NCBI GenBank assembly: GCA_034096865.1
Contig: JAWQFJ010012337.1
Coordinates: 15,001 to 37,500, forward strand
Length of the DNA: 22,500 bases
DNA from: Theodoxus fluviatilis
Taxonomy: Eukaryota > Mollusca > Gastropoda > Cycloneritida > Neritidae
Direction of reading: 5' to 3'
Below are positions 1 to 10,138 of the stretch, piece after piece; position 1 is the stretch's first letter; each line of letters begins with the position of its first letter. The notes beneath the pieces were generated by a model. The model was given only the letters and a program-made list of their open reading frames with translations, did not search any database and was not told where the DNA came from. The position numbers were made by a program, and so were the translations under genes.

Positions 1-284
1 GAGCGTGAAATGCACTTTAACGTGGTGCTGTACATCATTGAAGGCGACTAATGTGGATTCTGGCACTGTGCCCATGGAAATACGCAAAGTTATCATCACT
101 TTCTTCAGATATGTATGAAAGTAATGAATTTTAAATCCTGAAATCTAATCAAAATTGGTCTGAACGTGCTGAAACCCGAAGTATATGAGAGGATAAAGAG
201 GTGGAAGGTGGCTCAGAAAATCAAGGAGATCATGTGAAACAGACGGTAGAGTTGAAGGACAAGAGCCGTGAGCACAACAAAGTA
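1..284. other. Unique sequence, no gene seen
   Basis: Ordinary mixed-composition DNA. I see no coding stretch with plausible splice borders, no repeat and no RNA gene. It becomes purine-rich after about 190, leading into the G-rich tract. Confidence 0.5.
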
Positions 285-360
285 AGACAGAGCTGGGTGG
301 GGGGAGGGGGAGAGGGAGGGGCAGGGGGCAGGGGGCAGGGGGCAGGAGGAGGGGAAGGGC
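285..360 (+). repeat. G-rich tract with heptamer repeat
   Basis: Runs of four to six G are separated by A or CA, including a short tandem run of the 7-mer GGGGGCA near 318-346. Four or more closely spaced G-runs meet the usual G-quadruplex pattern. Open frames here on both strands are low complexity and not credible genes. Confidence 0.7.
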
Positions 361-675
361 CAGCGAGGGAGCGACGAGGAGAGAAGACGAATGATAATTG
401 CAGACAAAAGAGCGAGGACAGAGAGAGAGGAAAAACAGCATTAGGGTGGATTGGAAAAATGAATGACGATATAAAGGCGAGATGACATGCCGGGGCGTGG
501 GTGGGACAAGAGACGGGAGATCGGGAGAGGAGGAGAGGAATCGTCATCTGTCTCATTCACAAACGAGCGTGAAGTACAGAAAAAGTACACCAGGATGAAA
601 GTAAGAGACGTGAACAATTAGGATAACGCTTTTAGACCAGGAAAACTCGAATCCATGAACGTAATTATAAAGATG

Positions 676-676
<1 letters not shown>

Positions 677-711
<35 letters not shown>

Positions 712-1193
712 GAGGATTCAGAAGAGAGCGAGGAGAAGAGAGAGAGAAGAGAGAGAGGAGGAGGACAGAGAGTGAGATGAGACAGACGGAGAGAGAGAGA
801 ATCGGAGAGAGGAGAGAGGAGAGAAGAGGAGAGAGAGAGAGACAGGGGGAGGATCGCGAGAGAGATGAGAGAGAGAGAGACCGAGTGATGGACTGGAGAG
901 AGAGAGCAGAGAGAGAGACGATGACTGAGGGGAGAGAGACGAGGAAGAGAGGAGACGGAGGAGGAGAGAGAGGGTGAAGACGATGATGAGAGTGAGAGAG
1001 AGAGAGGATGAAGAGAGAGAGATGAAGAGAGCGAGAGAGCGAGAGGAGAGAGCGGGAGACGAGAGAGAGAGAAGACGGAGAGAGAGGGAGAGAAGATGGG
1101 AGAGGAGAGAGAGAGAGAGGATAGAGGAGAAGGAGGAGAGAGAGAGAGAGGAGAGAGAGAGAGGAGAGAGAGAGGAGAGAGAGTGGAGGGGAG

Positions 1194-1237
<44 letters not shown>

Positions 1238-1920
1238 GAGAGAGAGGAGAGAGAGCGAGAGGAGAGAGAGAGAGAGGAGAGAGAGAGGAGAGGAGGCGAG
1301 AGGATGGAGGAGACGAGGAGAGAGAGAGAGGATGAGAGGAGAGGAGGAGGAGAGAGAGAGGAGAGAGAGAGAGAGTAGAGGAGAGAGAGAGGAGAGAGGA
1401 GGAGAGAGGACGAGAGGAGCGAGAGAGAGAGAGAGAGGAGAGAGAGGAGAGGAGAGGAGAGGAGAGAGAGATGGAGAGAGAGAGAGGATGAGAGAAGAGG
1501 AGAGAGGAGAGGAGAGAGAGGAGGAGAGAGGATGGCAGAGAGTGACGAAGAGGAGATGTAGAGAGACGTGAGCGAGGAGAGAGAGGAGGGAGGAGAGAGA
1601 GGACGAGAGGAGCAGAGAGAGAGAGAGACGAGGATGAGAGAGAGAGAGGAGAGAGAGGAGGAGAGACGAGAGAGTGAGGACAAGAGAGAGAGAGGGAGAG
1701 AGCAAGAGAGAGGAGAAGAGAACGAGAAGAGAGGGAGGAGAGAAGAAGATGGAGATTGGATGAGAGAGGAGAGCAGAGAGGTGAGAACGAGGAAGTGAGA
1801 GATGGAGTGAGGAAGGAGTAGGGAGGAGAGAAAGGAGAGATGGAGAGAAGAGGAGGAGAGTGAGAGAGAGTGATGGACGAGCGTGAGAGAGAGAGCGATG
1901 AGAGAGAGGGAGAGAACGAG

Positions 1921-1971
<51 letters not shown>

Positions 1972-1973
1972 GA
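677..1973 (+). repeat. (GA)n-rich homopurine array, about 1.3 kb
   Basis: Almost pure purine on the plus strand. GA dinucleotides are interrupted by GGA and GAC units, with clean runs at about 677-708, 1197-1232 and 1927-1962. Rare C and T bases look like point mutations in an old array. Minus-strand open frames of up to 500 codons here encode only Ser/Leu/Pro runs, and plus-strand ones only Arg/Glu runs. They are products of period-2 sequence. Confidence 0.95.
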
Positions 1974-2110
1974 GTAGCAAGCAGAGACAAAGACAGAGAG
2001 ACGAACAGTTAAACATATACATAGACAAAGAGATGATGTGATCAAGAAACAAGACTACCAGATTGACACCTAGCTCACGGAGACTTTCCCATTGAAACAA
2101 ACGCCTCAAA

Positions 2111-2220
2111 TTAATCTGGACGAACAAGATAGACAAAGTGCGCTTGTTTGGGCAAAATGGAAGCGACCTTCGATTCACCGCTCCAAACGTGACCCAGCCA
2201 CCGGAAAGAGCCCAGAGCAC
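2111..2220 (-). mobile_element. Possible LINE ORF2 tail remnant
   Basis: On the minus strand one frame reads RWLGHV (2186-2203) and, 14 residues later, PKQA (2141-2152), before a stop near 2111. An RWLGHV-type motif followed by PKQ is common near the C-terminus of non-LTR retrotransposon polyproteins of the RTE/Jockey type (family knowledge from memory). The flanking residues do not clearly match, so this may be chance. It lies just downstream of, and may be an alternative explanation for, the coding-like segment at 2283-2384. Confidence 0.25.
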
Positions 2221-2282
2221 AGTCTTCCGGCGAGCAGAGCGACATCTGTCGAGCTCTTGGGGTCGGTCGAATTTCCACTTGC

Positions 2283-2384
2283 CTCGCGTACATCTCCCTG
2301 AAAGATTTCACTGAGTGGAGCGATGTTTGTCAGGTCATCTGGGAAGTCTTCCCTTCTTCCACACTTGATAATCACGTAGGAAAC
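2283..2384 (-). CDS. Doubtful internal exon, unidentified protein
   Basis: This is a coding-like 34-codon segment on the minus strand. It is preceded by a moderately pyrimidine-rich stretch ending in CAG, and followed by AG|GCAAGT, which matches the rare GC-AG donor class. Both borders fall between codons. The peptide begins VSYVIIKCGRREDFPDDL and has no match I recognise. The frame stays open past the GC donor for about 70 more codons, so the 3' border is uncertain. It could also be decayed retrotransposon sequence, given the RWLGHV motif just downstream. Low confidence. Confidence 0.2.
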
Positions 2385-2399
2385 CTGTCGAAATGCCAT

Positions 2400-2643
2400 G
2401 GAAGTTTGAAGAAACGTAGGAGTACTGTGGAAACTGTTTGCATTGTTACAGAGGATAAATATAGCACAGATTCAGTGCCCCCCAGAATAAAGCGTGTGCA
2501 TTAAGAAGTGCATCGTATCGAAATAGACCCAGAACCTTATTCTGTGTAAACATTTAACGACCATTTATGGGATATTATTGATTCAGTATGCTCAAGAGGA
2601 ATGATGTCCACCAAGTCTTTCATACTGTACCTGAAAGTGCTTT

Positions 2644-2645
<2 letters not shown>
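2400..2645. other. Unique sequence, no gene seen
   Basis: Mixed composition, slightly AT-rich. No credible exon or repeat found. Confidence 0.5.

Positions 2646-2704
<59 letters not shown>
2646..2704 (+). repeat. (TG)n microsatellite, about 29 copies
   Basis: Uninterrupted TG dinucleotides on the plus strand, so it should be length-polymorphic. Confidence 0.97.
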
Positions 2705-2708
<4 letters not shown>

Positions 2709-2878
2709 TCCTTCCGAGGTGTGCAATGTCATATCATTGGAGTGCAAACTGCCAATACTGTGCATGTTCCCTCGCTGTATCTTGGTTTTGCCCCAGGATG
2801 TTCTTTAGAGCAATCCCATGTGCCTCATCACCGCAATGGACACTACAGTCCTCGCCTACTTCGCTGCCCTGTCTATGC

Positions 2879-2891
2879 ATCTGCCTGCCTA

Positions 2892-2923
<32 letters not shown>

Positions 2924-2942
2924 TGTGTGTGTTCTGTGTTTG

Positions 2943-2991
<49 letters not shown>

Positions 2992-3073
2992 CTGTGCGTC
3001 TGATTGTGTCTGTCTGCCTGCCTGCCTGACTTATTGCCTGCCCGCTCTGCCTGTCTGCCTGTCTGCCTGCCTG

Positions 3074-3114
<41 letters not shown>

Positions 3115-3275
3115 GTGTGTGTGTGTCATGTGTGTGTGTGTGTGTCAATGTGTGTGTGTGTGTGTGTGAGTGCGCGCGCGCGTGTGTGTGTGTGTGTGTG
3201 TGTGTGTGTCTGTCTGTCCGGAATGTGCACGTCTCTGTGTGTGTATTTGTGTATGTGTGTGCGTGCATGCATGCA
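2879..3275 (+). repeat. Compound TGCC / TG / TCTG microsatellite
   Basis: Tetranucleotide TGCC (about 2880-2922) passes into TG (2948-2988), then degenerate TGCC (3010-3076), TCTG (about 3077-3113) and TG with a CG-alternating core (3171-3182). The units differ by single substitutions, which suggests each array arose from its neighbour. Open frames here give only Cys/Val or His/Thr repeats and are not genes. Confidence 0.95.
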
Positions 3276-3342
3276 AGCAAGTTGGCGCGCGCGTCTGTCT
3301 GTCCGTCCTTCAGTCCGTCCGACCCTCCTTCACTCTATCATT

Positions 3343-3375
3343 CTCTCTCTCCCTCACCCCCATCTCTCTCTGTCA

Positions 3376-3431
<56 letters not shown>

Positions 3432-3538
3432 GTCTCTCTCTCTCTCGCTCTCTCTCTGTCTCTCTCTCGCTCTCTCTGTGTCTCTCTCTCGCTCTCTCTC
3501 TATCTTTCTATGTCTCAATCTGTGTGTGTGTGTGTGTG

Positions 3539-3609
<71 letters not shown>

Positions 3610-3681
3610 GATTTTCTCTCTCTCTCTTTCTCTCTCCCTCCCTCCTTCCCTCTGTCTCTGTGTCTCTTTCTCTCTCTTTCT

Positions 3682-3727
<46 letters not shown>
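3343..3727 (+). repeat. Compound (TC)n and (TCTG)n microsatellite
   Basis: TC dinucleotides (3364-3500, interrupted by G) lead into TG and then about 16 perfect TCTG tetranucleotides (3541-3606). More TC follows, ending in a clean run at about 3690-3727. This is the only long array in the window with pyrimidines on the plus strand. Confidence 0.95.
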
Positions 3728-3730
<3 letters not shown>

Positions 3731-3860
3731 GATCACCCATTGTGACGCTATACTATTTCTCCTCAAACTTTTGACTTCAACCATATTTTTTCCTCTCACT
3801 TTCGGCACTCGGACAGAGAGACTACGACGTGGTGTGCGGATCATTGTGGGCAAGGGAGAG

Positions 3861-3970
3861 AAGTGGGGGGGGGGGGGGTATGAGGGATGGGGGTGGGGCG
3901 GGGGTGGGAGTGGGGGTTGGGGGGATGGGGGTTGTTTGGGGCCGGATCGTGAGGGGGAGGGGGGGGGACA
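3861..3970 (+). repeat. G-run cluster, G-quadruplex-prone
   Basis: A run of twelve G near 3867 is followed by more than ten further runs of three or more G, separated by one to four bases. This is a strong G-quadruplex pattern on the plus strand. No coding support. Confidence 0.75.
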
Positions 3971-4152
3971 AATTTGCCCTGCAGAAAAGTTGCGTAGGCC
4001 CCTGGGGCCAGGCGTTTGCCTTAGGGTTTAGGAGGCTGCAAGCAGCTTCCTCACCGGGAGATGTCCCCTAATCCCCGTTCCAGATGAGACCCGCCCCACA
4101 CCCTGCACCCTGATCAATAACATCAACTCCCGCCCACTGACACCCCATGTGT

Positions 4153-4334
4153 TGGGAGAAGGAAGAAAAGGAACACAAGAGGAAGAAAGGGAAAAGGAAG
4201 AAGAGGAGTGAGAGGGAGGAAGGAAGGCTGAAAAGCGAGAGAGAGAGATAGAGAGTAAAAGAAGGGGGGTTGGGGTGGGTGGGGAGAGAGAATAGGATAC
4301 AAGAGAGAGAGGGAAAGAGAGAGGGAAAGAGAGA

Positions 4335-4374
<40 letters not shown>

Positions 4375-4513
4375 CAGACAGAGAGAGGCAGACAGAAAGA
4401 GAGGAAGACAGAAAGAGAGGCAGAGAGAAAGAGAGGAACAGAGAGAGGGAGGGAGAGAATGAGAGAGAGAGAGGAGCAGAGCGAGAGGGGGTAAGAGAGA
4501 GAGAAAGAGAGGA

Positions 4514-4555
<42 letters not shown>

Positions 4556-4560
4556 AAAAA
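4153..4560 (+). repeat. GA/GGA/GAAA purine array
   Basis: A plus-strand purine tract with GA runs at about 4337-4372 and 4519-4551. It includes short higher-order copies of GGAAAGAGAGA near 4310-4345 and of GAGGCAGACAGA near 4370-4425. The minus-strand open frame is only Ser/Leu repeats. Confidence 0.92.
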
Positions 4561-5977
4561 GCTGTCAGCACCAATTAAGCATCACTGGGATTCGAGAACT
4601 CGTGGGCTGGTAAGAATCTAAAGATCGTCGGTTCAAGAAGTACTGCAAAAGCGGTTTTTCTTCCAAACTACTTTCTCGGAGAACACTACGTTACGCAATG
4701 AAACGGGCCCCGTTAGCCCAGCACCCAGGGGTCAGGCTGCTTAATGGGGGTGGGGGTGGGGGGTGGGGGGAGCGGGGGACATTTGAAGGCTCCGGCTGTA
4801 TAGTACCCCTCAAAACATATCTTTTGTGGGACTCCCAGTTATCTGGAGGAACTTCAGCGCTAAAGCATTCGACTCCGCACGTACACATAAAGTTCTTGAT
4901 TTAGATAAGTGTCTCCACGGTCGATAACATTTAGCACTTAGCGACGTAAGCAACAACTCAGGGCACAACCAAACGTTTGTCTAAACACACAAAGCAGCAG
5001 ATGATATGACTGATTTCAAGGTTTCTTTAATACACAAACGAGGACATTATAAAAACAAGAAAACCGATACACTTTCAAAGTTGTTTTCTGCCTTTGTAAT
5101 CTGCGTGCAATCTCCTCTCACTGGAAGTTTGTCCCCATAAGGATATAACCAGAGGAAGAACCGGCTCCAGCCGAATAGATGGACATCTACCCGTAATGGT
5201 GACAAAATAAAAAATGGTATTGTCTAGACTACATCAGTCACATTTTCGCATCGATCATTGGTTGACTCGTAGGAAAGTTTGTATAACGAAAAAACATAGT
5301 TTGTTACCTCCCGTTGGACGATCCTCCTTTCTCTGTACTGGGAGGCAATTTATCCACGCGAAGTTGCACTCACACTCGTGAGTATTGTTTACCCAAACTG
5401 TTCTCCTCAGATGACCTCCGAGCCAGGAAAACGTACGTTCACAATGCACCACAAAGTAACACAAAGCACCAGCAAGAGCCCCTCACGAAGTAGACGAATA
5501 CAAACACACACTGTGTTTTAGACACATGTGAATGTGGACCTCGTCATAGTAAGCTCAAATGATCAGTGAAATGCGTCTTCGTTTATCCATCCTAACAAGC
5601 ATTCATCGAGACATTTCGTTTAAAGGGCTGATGCGTCGAGTGATGCAAAATACACACATGTGAACTGTCTGTCAAACAGTTTCCTTTATCACGATTTACA
5701 TATCCAGTAACGCGGTTGTAAGTCATCAACACCACGTCCAGTGCAACATTGAAAGTCTTGAAGGAGTTCAAAGTTCAGAATGAACAAGTTTTGTATCGGT
5801 CTCATTTGAGTCTCTGAAATTCTCAAAAAGGGTAACTCGCTGACATTGCTCTGGGCCTCACCAACTCGGCTGGTAATCTCGGGCCTCAGCGGTAACGTGA
5901 GCTGGCCAAGTGGAAGACAGGAAGTGTTTTACACGGAGTCTTCACAACCGCACCCCTCTGGGGATGGTCGACCTTAC
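4561..5977. other. Unique DNA; probably intron of the minus-strand gene
   Basis: Mixed-composition sequence downstream (minus strand) of the donor at 5977. It should therefore be intron 1, or hold exon 2, of the secreted-protein gene. I looked for a minus-strand acceptor that would continue the reading frame after two codon bases. Candidates such as the one near 5271 reach a stop within about ten codons, so no second exon is called. A G-run patch lies at 4744-4776. Confidence 0.45.
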
Positions 5978-6267
5978 CAGGCTGACGACAGAAGGGTTGG
6001 GGCCCACACTGGAAAAATGAAGCACCACGAGCTCAGGACTGCGGAGATCGAAGCTGACCCGTGGGCTGAGTGATTGTGGTCATCAGGGCTCTCGAAGCCA
6101 GAGTACTCCTCTCCTCCCTCCGTGTCGTCCGTGTTGCCGCAGCCACTGCCCTCTTGGTCACATGGCAATGACGAATCGAGGGCGCTGGTCAGCATGGGCA
6201 GGAGTAGAAGCAGCAGCAAGGCCAGCGCACCCACACGCCCGAGAATCCCAGGGAAGTGGCAAGCCAT
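5978..6267 (-). CDS. First coding exon of an unidentified secreted or membrane protein
   Basis: The start ATG is at 6267. No earlier ATG occurs in the roughly 165-nt leader expected from the TATA box, and +4 is G. The 96 encoded residues begin with a classic signal peptide: a short N-terminus with Arg11, a hydrophobic core at residues 12-26 that includes seven consecutive Leu, and a likely cleavage site after TSA (29/30). The mature part is acidic, with two Cys (36, 43), two Ser-Gly pairs in acidic context (EGSGCG, EEYSGFE) that could carry glycosaminoglycan, and a sequon at Asn65. A hydrophobic stretch follows with Trp81 and Cys82. The exon ends within a codon (two bases) at a consensus donor, GTAAGG from 5977, whose own TAA would otherwise be the stop. 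The family is not recognised. A neuropeptide or hormone precursor and a proteoglycan ectodomain are both possible. That this is a real first exon is likely; its function is unknown. Confidence 0.65.
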
Positions 6268-6458
6268 GGAGGAGGTGAGGTAGGAGCGGGCCCGGTAGAT
6301 CTGTAGCAAGTCTCCTCCTGAGATCTGCAGGGAATTAAAGATGTGGGTTGTAGGTTGGATGAGTCGACGCGAACTTCCTCAGGTTCAATGTCGAAACTCG
6401 TTGCGGCAATGCGGCGGCAGCGGAACTCCCGTGTAAGAATATCACTACTTCGCATCAG

Positions 6459-6507
6459 TTATATACATAACACTCAGCAAGTAGGGCGCATCGCTTTCGT
6501 GACGTCA
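6459..6507 (-). promoter_or_regulatory. CRE + TATA core promoter of the minus-strand gene
   Basis: Reading the minus strand, a perfect palindromic CRE, TGACGTCA (6500-6507), lies 34 bases upstream of a TATATAA box (6459-6465). A start site 25-30 bases beyond the TATA (near 6435) would put the CRE at about -70, the classic spacing of cAMP/CREB-controlled hormone and neuropeptide genes (established knowledge). The signal-peptide ATG follows about 165 bases into the transcript. An alternative is that the sequence ending in CTGCAG at 6325-6330 is a splice acceptor and the true first exon lies elsewhere, but the promoter reading needs fewer assumptions. Confidence 0.55.
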
Positions 6508-6732
6508 AGATGGGAAAGCCAGCCGTGTATGGTCATGTGAGGAAATTTCGTCAAGTGGGGGCATGACGGCCCGCTCGAATGAATGTCGAGTGGAGGACAC
6601 AGTTTCCGCCTGCACGTGCGTGATCGGTTCAGGGCTGGAAAGAATAGAGCATCTCGTTGTGTCGCACGGAAGGGACGGCCCAGATTCAGCTCTATTCACT
6701 GACGCTCCCACCAACCCTGACACCCACCCGGA

Positions 6733-7060
6733 AGCGAGTGGGTTGCCGGGCGTGGCTGCTGCGAAAGGACTGAATGGACAAGGTTAATGGCGAGGTTCGT
6801 CGACACAAGCAAGTTCACAAGGTGCAAATTAGGCGGTGATGATATTTTAGTTTGGAGGTTAGTGGCAAATGCCGAACGAGTTTGTTATGTTCCAATAGGC
6901 GAATTGGGTAGTGGCTGTGGCTAAAGGACTGAATGGACAAGTTTAACGGTGATCTTCGTCGAACAAACAAGTTAATAAAGCGCAAATTAGGTATTGATGA
7001 TATTATATTTGAAAGTTTAGTGGCAAATGCCGAACCAGTTAGTATGTTCCAGTAGCCTAC
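6733..7060 (+). repeat. Diverged direct tandem duplication, two units of about 164 bp
   Basis: Unit 1 (6733-6898) and unit 2 (6899-7060) share long matching blocks, including AAAGGACTGAATGGACAAG, GCAAATTAGG, TGATGATATT, AGTGGCAAATGCCGAAC and TATGTTCCA, in the same order and spacing. Substitutions and small indels between blocks show the duplication is old. A further GCGA at 7061 marks the end of the second unit. No coding potential is seen in either unit. Confidence 0.85.
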
Positions 7061-7980
7061 GCGATTTGTTTTATTGAAAGAAAAAAAAACATTTTATGCG
7101 ATACACATTACTGTAGTACGCCTCATTCAATGAGCAACAGAAAAATAACATTTTCCGAGCCATCAGCACATTGATGACGCTGTGGCGACAGTGATATGTA
7201 GCTGTCACTTTAAAAAGTCGAGCTGGTTTAGGGTAGTTCCCTCGTAGGGGCCGACTTGCGTCATCAGTGCATTCAAAGTAACTGGGGTTTTCTGACCATC
7301 TTGCCAGCTTTTTCATCCAGCGTATTGAGGTGGATGATTATGATACGTACGTGTCTCTGCTGCGTAAAAGAATACGCTATGGTGTGCCATTTTTGCTTTT
7401 TGTTGTTGATAAACTATTCTTATACACGGTGCTTTTTCTTAATCAAAGCTTTATTACAAATACTTTTCTTGTTTTCAATGGAAAAATTCCAGTCTTTATT
7501 CCCTGTTTGTCCCATTTTCCGTTTTTCCTTTTCTCTTTCCTGCAGCTAACAACCAACCTGCATAAATGGACCCATGGGGTCGTAGCTCCGCCTTTTTCAC
7601 TATCCTGACCCCCCCCTTTGTGTACGACGCTCGCCTTTCCTCGCTTTTTTCGGGGCTGACTTTTCCTTTCGTAACACAGAAGTTTATCCGCTTTACACAA
7701 TCCGTATTCTGCGTCACACTTTGCGTGAAAGAAATCGTCCAGACCACAAGTTGTCTGCGTTTTTGTCATGCACGCCGCTACATCCTTTCCAGCGTAAGCC
7801 TCTGCGATGACCTTTGCTGTTGTCTTCTTCTACTGATTGCGCAAGATGTGTGACGACAAGGATTAGGGGGACGAGGAGCAGTAAGGAAAGCAGTGAAGAT
7901 TTCGTTGAGAGGAAAAGAGATAGCAGTAGAAATACAGCCAGCAGCAATTGCAGCGGCAGCAGTGACAGTAATTTTGATGG
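7061..7980. other. Unique sequence, no gene seen
   Basis: AT-rich to about 7560, then mixed. Open frames of 80-108 codons occur on both strands but have chance-like composition and no credible splice borders or motifs. The sequence grades into the AGT/AGC trinucleotide array from about 7900. Confidence 0.5.
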
Positions 7981-8161
7981 TAAAAGTAGTAGTAATAGTA
8001 GTGGTGGTGGTGGTAGCAGCAGCAGTAGCAACAGTAGTAGTAGTAGTAGTAGTAGTGGTAGTAGTAGTATAAGTGGTAGTAGCAGAGCAGCAAGAGTAGT
8101 AGTAGTAGTAGAAGTGGTGGTGGTGGTGGTGGTGGTGATGGTGGTGGTTAGTAGTACTTGC

Positions 8162-8222
<61 letters not shown>

Positions 8223-8249
8223 ATGGTGATGGTGGTGGTGGTGGTGGAT

Positions 8250-8280
<31 letters not shown>

Positions 8281-8284
8281 CAGC

Positions 8285-8343
<59 letters not shown>

Positions 8344-8640
8344 AAGTAGTAGGGTTGGTGGTGGTGGTGGTGGCAGTTGTAGTAGTGGCGATAGTAATAG
8401 CAAGTGAAGTAATAGCAGCACTAGTAATAGCAAAAGCAGCAGCCGCAGCACCAATAGCAGCGAGAGCATCAGCAATAGCTGTAGTTATAGCTGTAGTAGT
8501 TGTTCTAGCAATAACAGGAGCAGTATTTGATGTGGTAGTAGCAGCAGCAACAGTACTGGTTGCAGTAGTAGTAACAGTAGTGGCAAGTAGTAGCAGCAGC
8601 AGCAGCAGTAGTAGTAGTAGTGGTGGTGGTGGTGGTGGAG
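7981..8640 (+). repeat. AGT/AGC/GGT trinucleotide array
   Basis: Period-3 sequence: AGT runs (8032-8056, 8165-8215, 8250-8345) alternate with GGT (8110-8150, 8214-8246) and AGC. From 8400 to 8620 the array is degenerate, with many AGC/AAT variants. Because the period is 3, several frames stay open for hundreds of codons as Ser, Val or Leu/Thr runs. These are not genes. Confidence 0.95.
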
Positions 8641-10038
8641 GAAGAGGAGGAGGAGGAGGAGGAGGAGGAGGAGGGGGTGGGGGAGGGAGAGGGGGTGAGG
8701 GAGGGAGAGGGGGAGGGGGAGGGGGAGGGGGGAGGGGGGAGGGGGAGGGGGAGGGGGAGGGGGGGAGGGGGAGGGGGAGGGGAGGAGGTGGAGGAGGAGG
8801 AGAAGGAGGAGGAGGAGGAGGAGGAGGAGGAGGAGGAGGAGGAGGAGGACGGAGGAGGAGGAGGAGGAGGAGGAGGAGGAGGAGGAGGAGGAGGAGGAGG
8901 AAGAGGAAAAAGAAGAAGAAGAGGAAGAGGAAGAGGAAGATGAAGAGGAAGAAAAAGGAAGAGGAAGAGGCAGAGGAAGAGGAAGAGGAAGAGGAAGAGG
9001 AAGAGGAAGAAGAAGAAGAAGAAGAAGAAGAAGAAGAAGAAGAAGAAGAAGAAGAAGAAGAAGAAGAAGAAGAAGAAGAAGAAGAGGAAGAGGAAGAGGA
9101 AGGCGAAGACGAAGAAGAAGAAGAAGAAGAAGAAGAAGAAGAAGAAGAAGAAGAAAGAAGAAGAAGAAGAGAAGAAGAAGAGGAGGCGAAGACGAAGAAG
9201 AAGAAGAAGAAGAAGAGGCGGGAAGAAGAGAAGAAGAAGAACGGAAGAAGAAGAAGAAGAAGAAGAAGAAGAAGAAGAAGAAGAAGAATGAAGAAGAAGA
9301 AGAAAGAATAAGAAGAAGAAGTAGTAGGAGGAGGAGGAGGAGGAGGAGGAGATTGAGAAGGAGGATGAGGAGGAGAGGAGGAGGAGGAGGAGGAGGAGGA
9401 GGAGGAGGAGAGGAGGAGAAGGAGGAGGAGAAGGAGGAGGAGGAGGAGGAGGAAGAGAAAGGGAGGAAGATAAAGAGGAAAAGGAGGAAGAGAAAGAGGA
9501 AGATAAAAAAGAGGAAGAGAAGAGGAAGAGGAGAAGAAGAAGAAGAAGAAGAAGAAAGAAGAAGAAGAAGAAGAAGAAGAAGAAGAAGAAGAAGAAGAGG
9601 AGGAGGAGGAGGAGGAGAAGAAAGCAAGAAGAAGGAGGAGGAGGAGGAGGAGGAGGCAGGAGGGAGGAGGAGGAGGAGGAGGAGGAGGGAGCGAGGCGGA
9701 GGAGGAGGAGGAGGCAGGAAGGCAGGGGAGTGAGGGGAGAGCGAGAGGAGGAGGAGGAGCGAGAAGGAGGAGGAGGGAGAGGAGGAGGACGAGGAGGTAG
9801 GAGGAGGAGGAGAGTAAGAAGAAGGAAGAAGAAGAAGAAGAAGGAAGAAGAAGAAGAAGAAGAAGAAGAAGAAGAAGAACGAAAAAAAGAAAGAAGAAGA
9901 AGAAGAAGAAGAAGAAGAAGAAGAAGAAGAAGAGGAAGAGGAAGGGAAGGGGAAGGGGAAGGGGAAGGGGAAGGGGAAGAAGAAGAAGAAGAAGAAGAAG
10001 AAGAAGAAGAAGAAGAAGAAGAAGAAGAAGAAGAAGAA
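8641..10038 (+). repeat. GGA/GAA homopurine trinucleotide array, about 1.4 kb
   Basis: Nearly pyrimidine-free plus strand built of GGA, GAA and their hexamers. Sub-blocks: GGA (8641-8673), G5A-type (8674-8785), GGA (8786-8900), GGAAGA hexamers (8900-9008), GAA (9009-9085), mixed GAA with GCGAAGAC inserts (9100-9300), GGA (9329-9450), GAA (9535-9598), GGA (9598-9800), GAA (9825-9935), GGGGAA hexamers (9942-9980) and GAA (9980-10037). Long minus-strand frames (Leu, Ser, Pro runs, up to 756 codons) are artefacts. Confidence 0.96.
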
Positions 10039-10096
10039 ATAGTAGCATTAGTAGCTGTTGCTATTGTTGCATCAGCAGTAGTAGAAGCAGTAGAGT

Positions 10097-10138
<42 letters not shown>

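Noticed and set aside
618..2220. Minus-strand open frames of 440-500 codons
   Set aside because: They are Ser/Leu/Pro runs read from the GA/TC array, with no domain and no matching codon bias. Three overlapping frames are open at once, which is typical of repeats.
2588..3774. Cys/Val-rich and Thr/His-rich frames
   Set aside because: They are translations of GT, TGCC, TCTG and TC microsatellites, not cysteine-rich peptides.
4600..4640. tRNA-like A-box (GGGCTGGTAAG) and B-box (GGTTCAAGA)
   Set aside because: The boxes are only about 17 bases apart, too close for a tRNA, and no acceptor stem can be formed. At most it is a very worn SINE piece.
5255..5464. Minus frame as exon 2 of the secreted-protein gene
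   Set aside because: No acceptor with a good pyrimidine tract joins it in the required phase, and its residues look random.
6189..6455. 88-codon minus frame with an ATG at 6455
   Set aside because: The ATG lies only four bases downstream of the TATA box, upstream of the expected start site. The frame overlaps the signal-peptide exon in another register and ends in a Cys-rich misreading of the Leu run.
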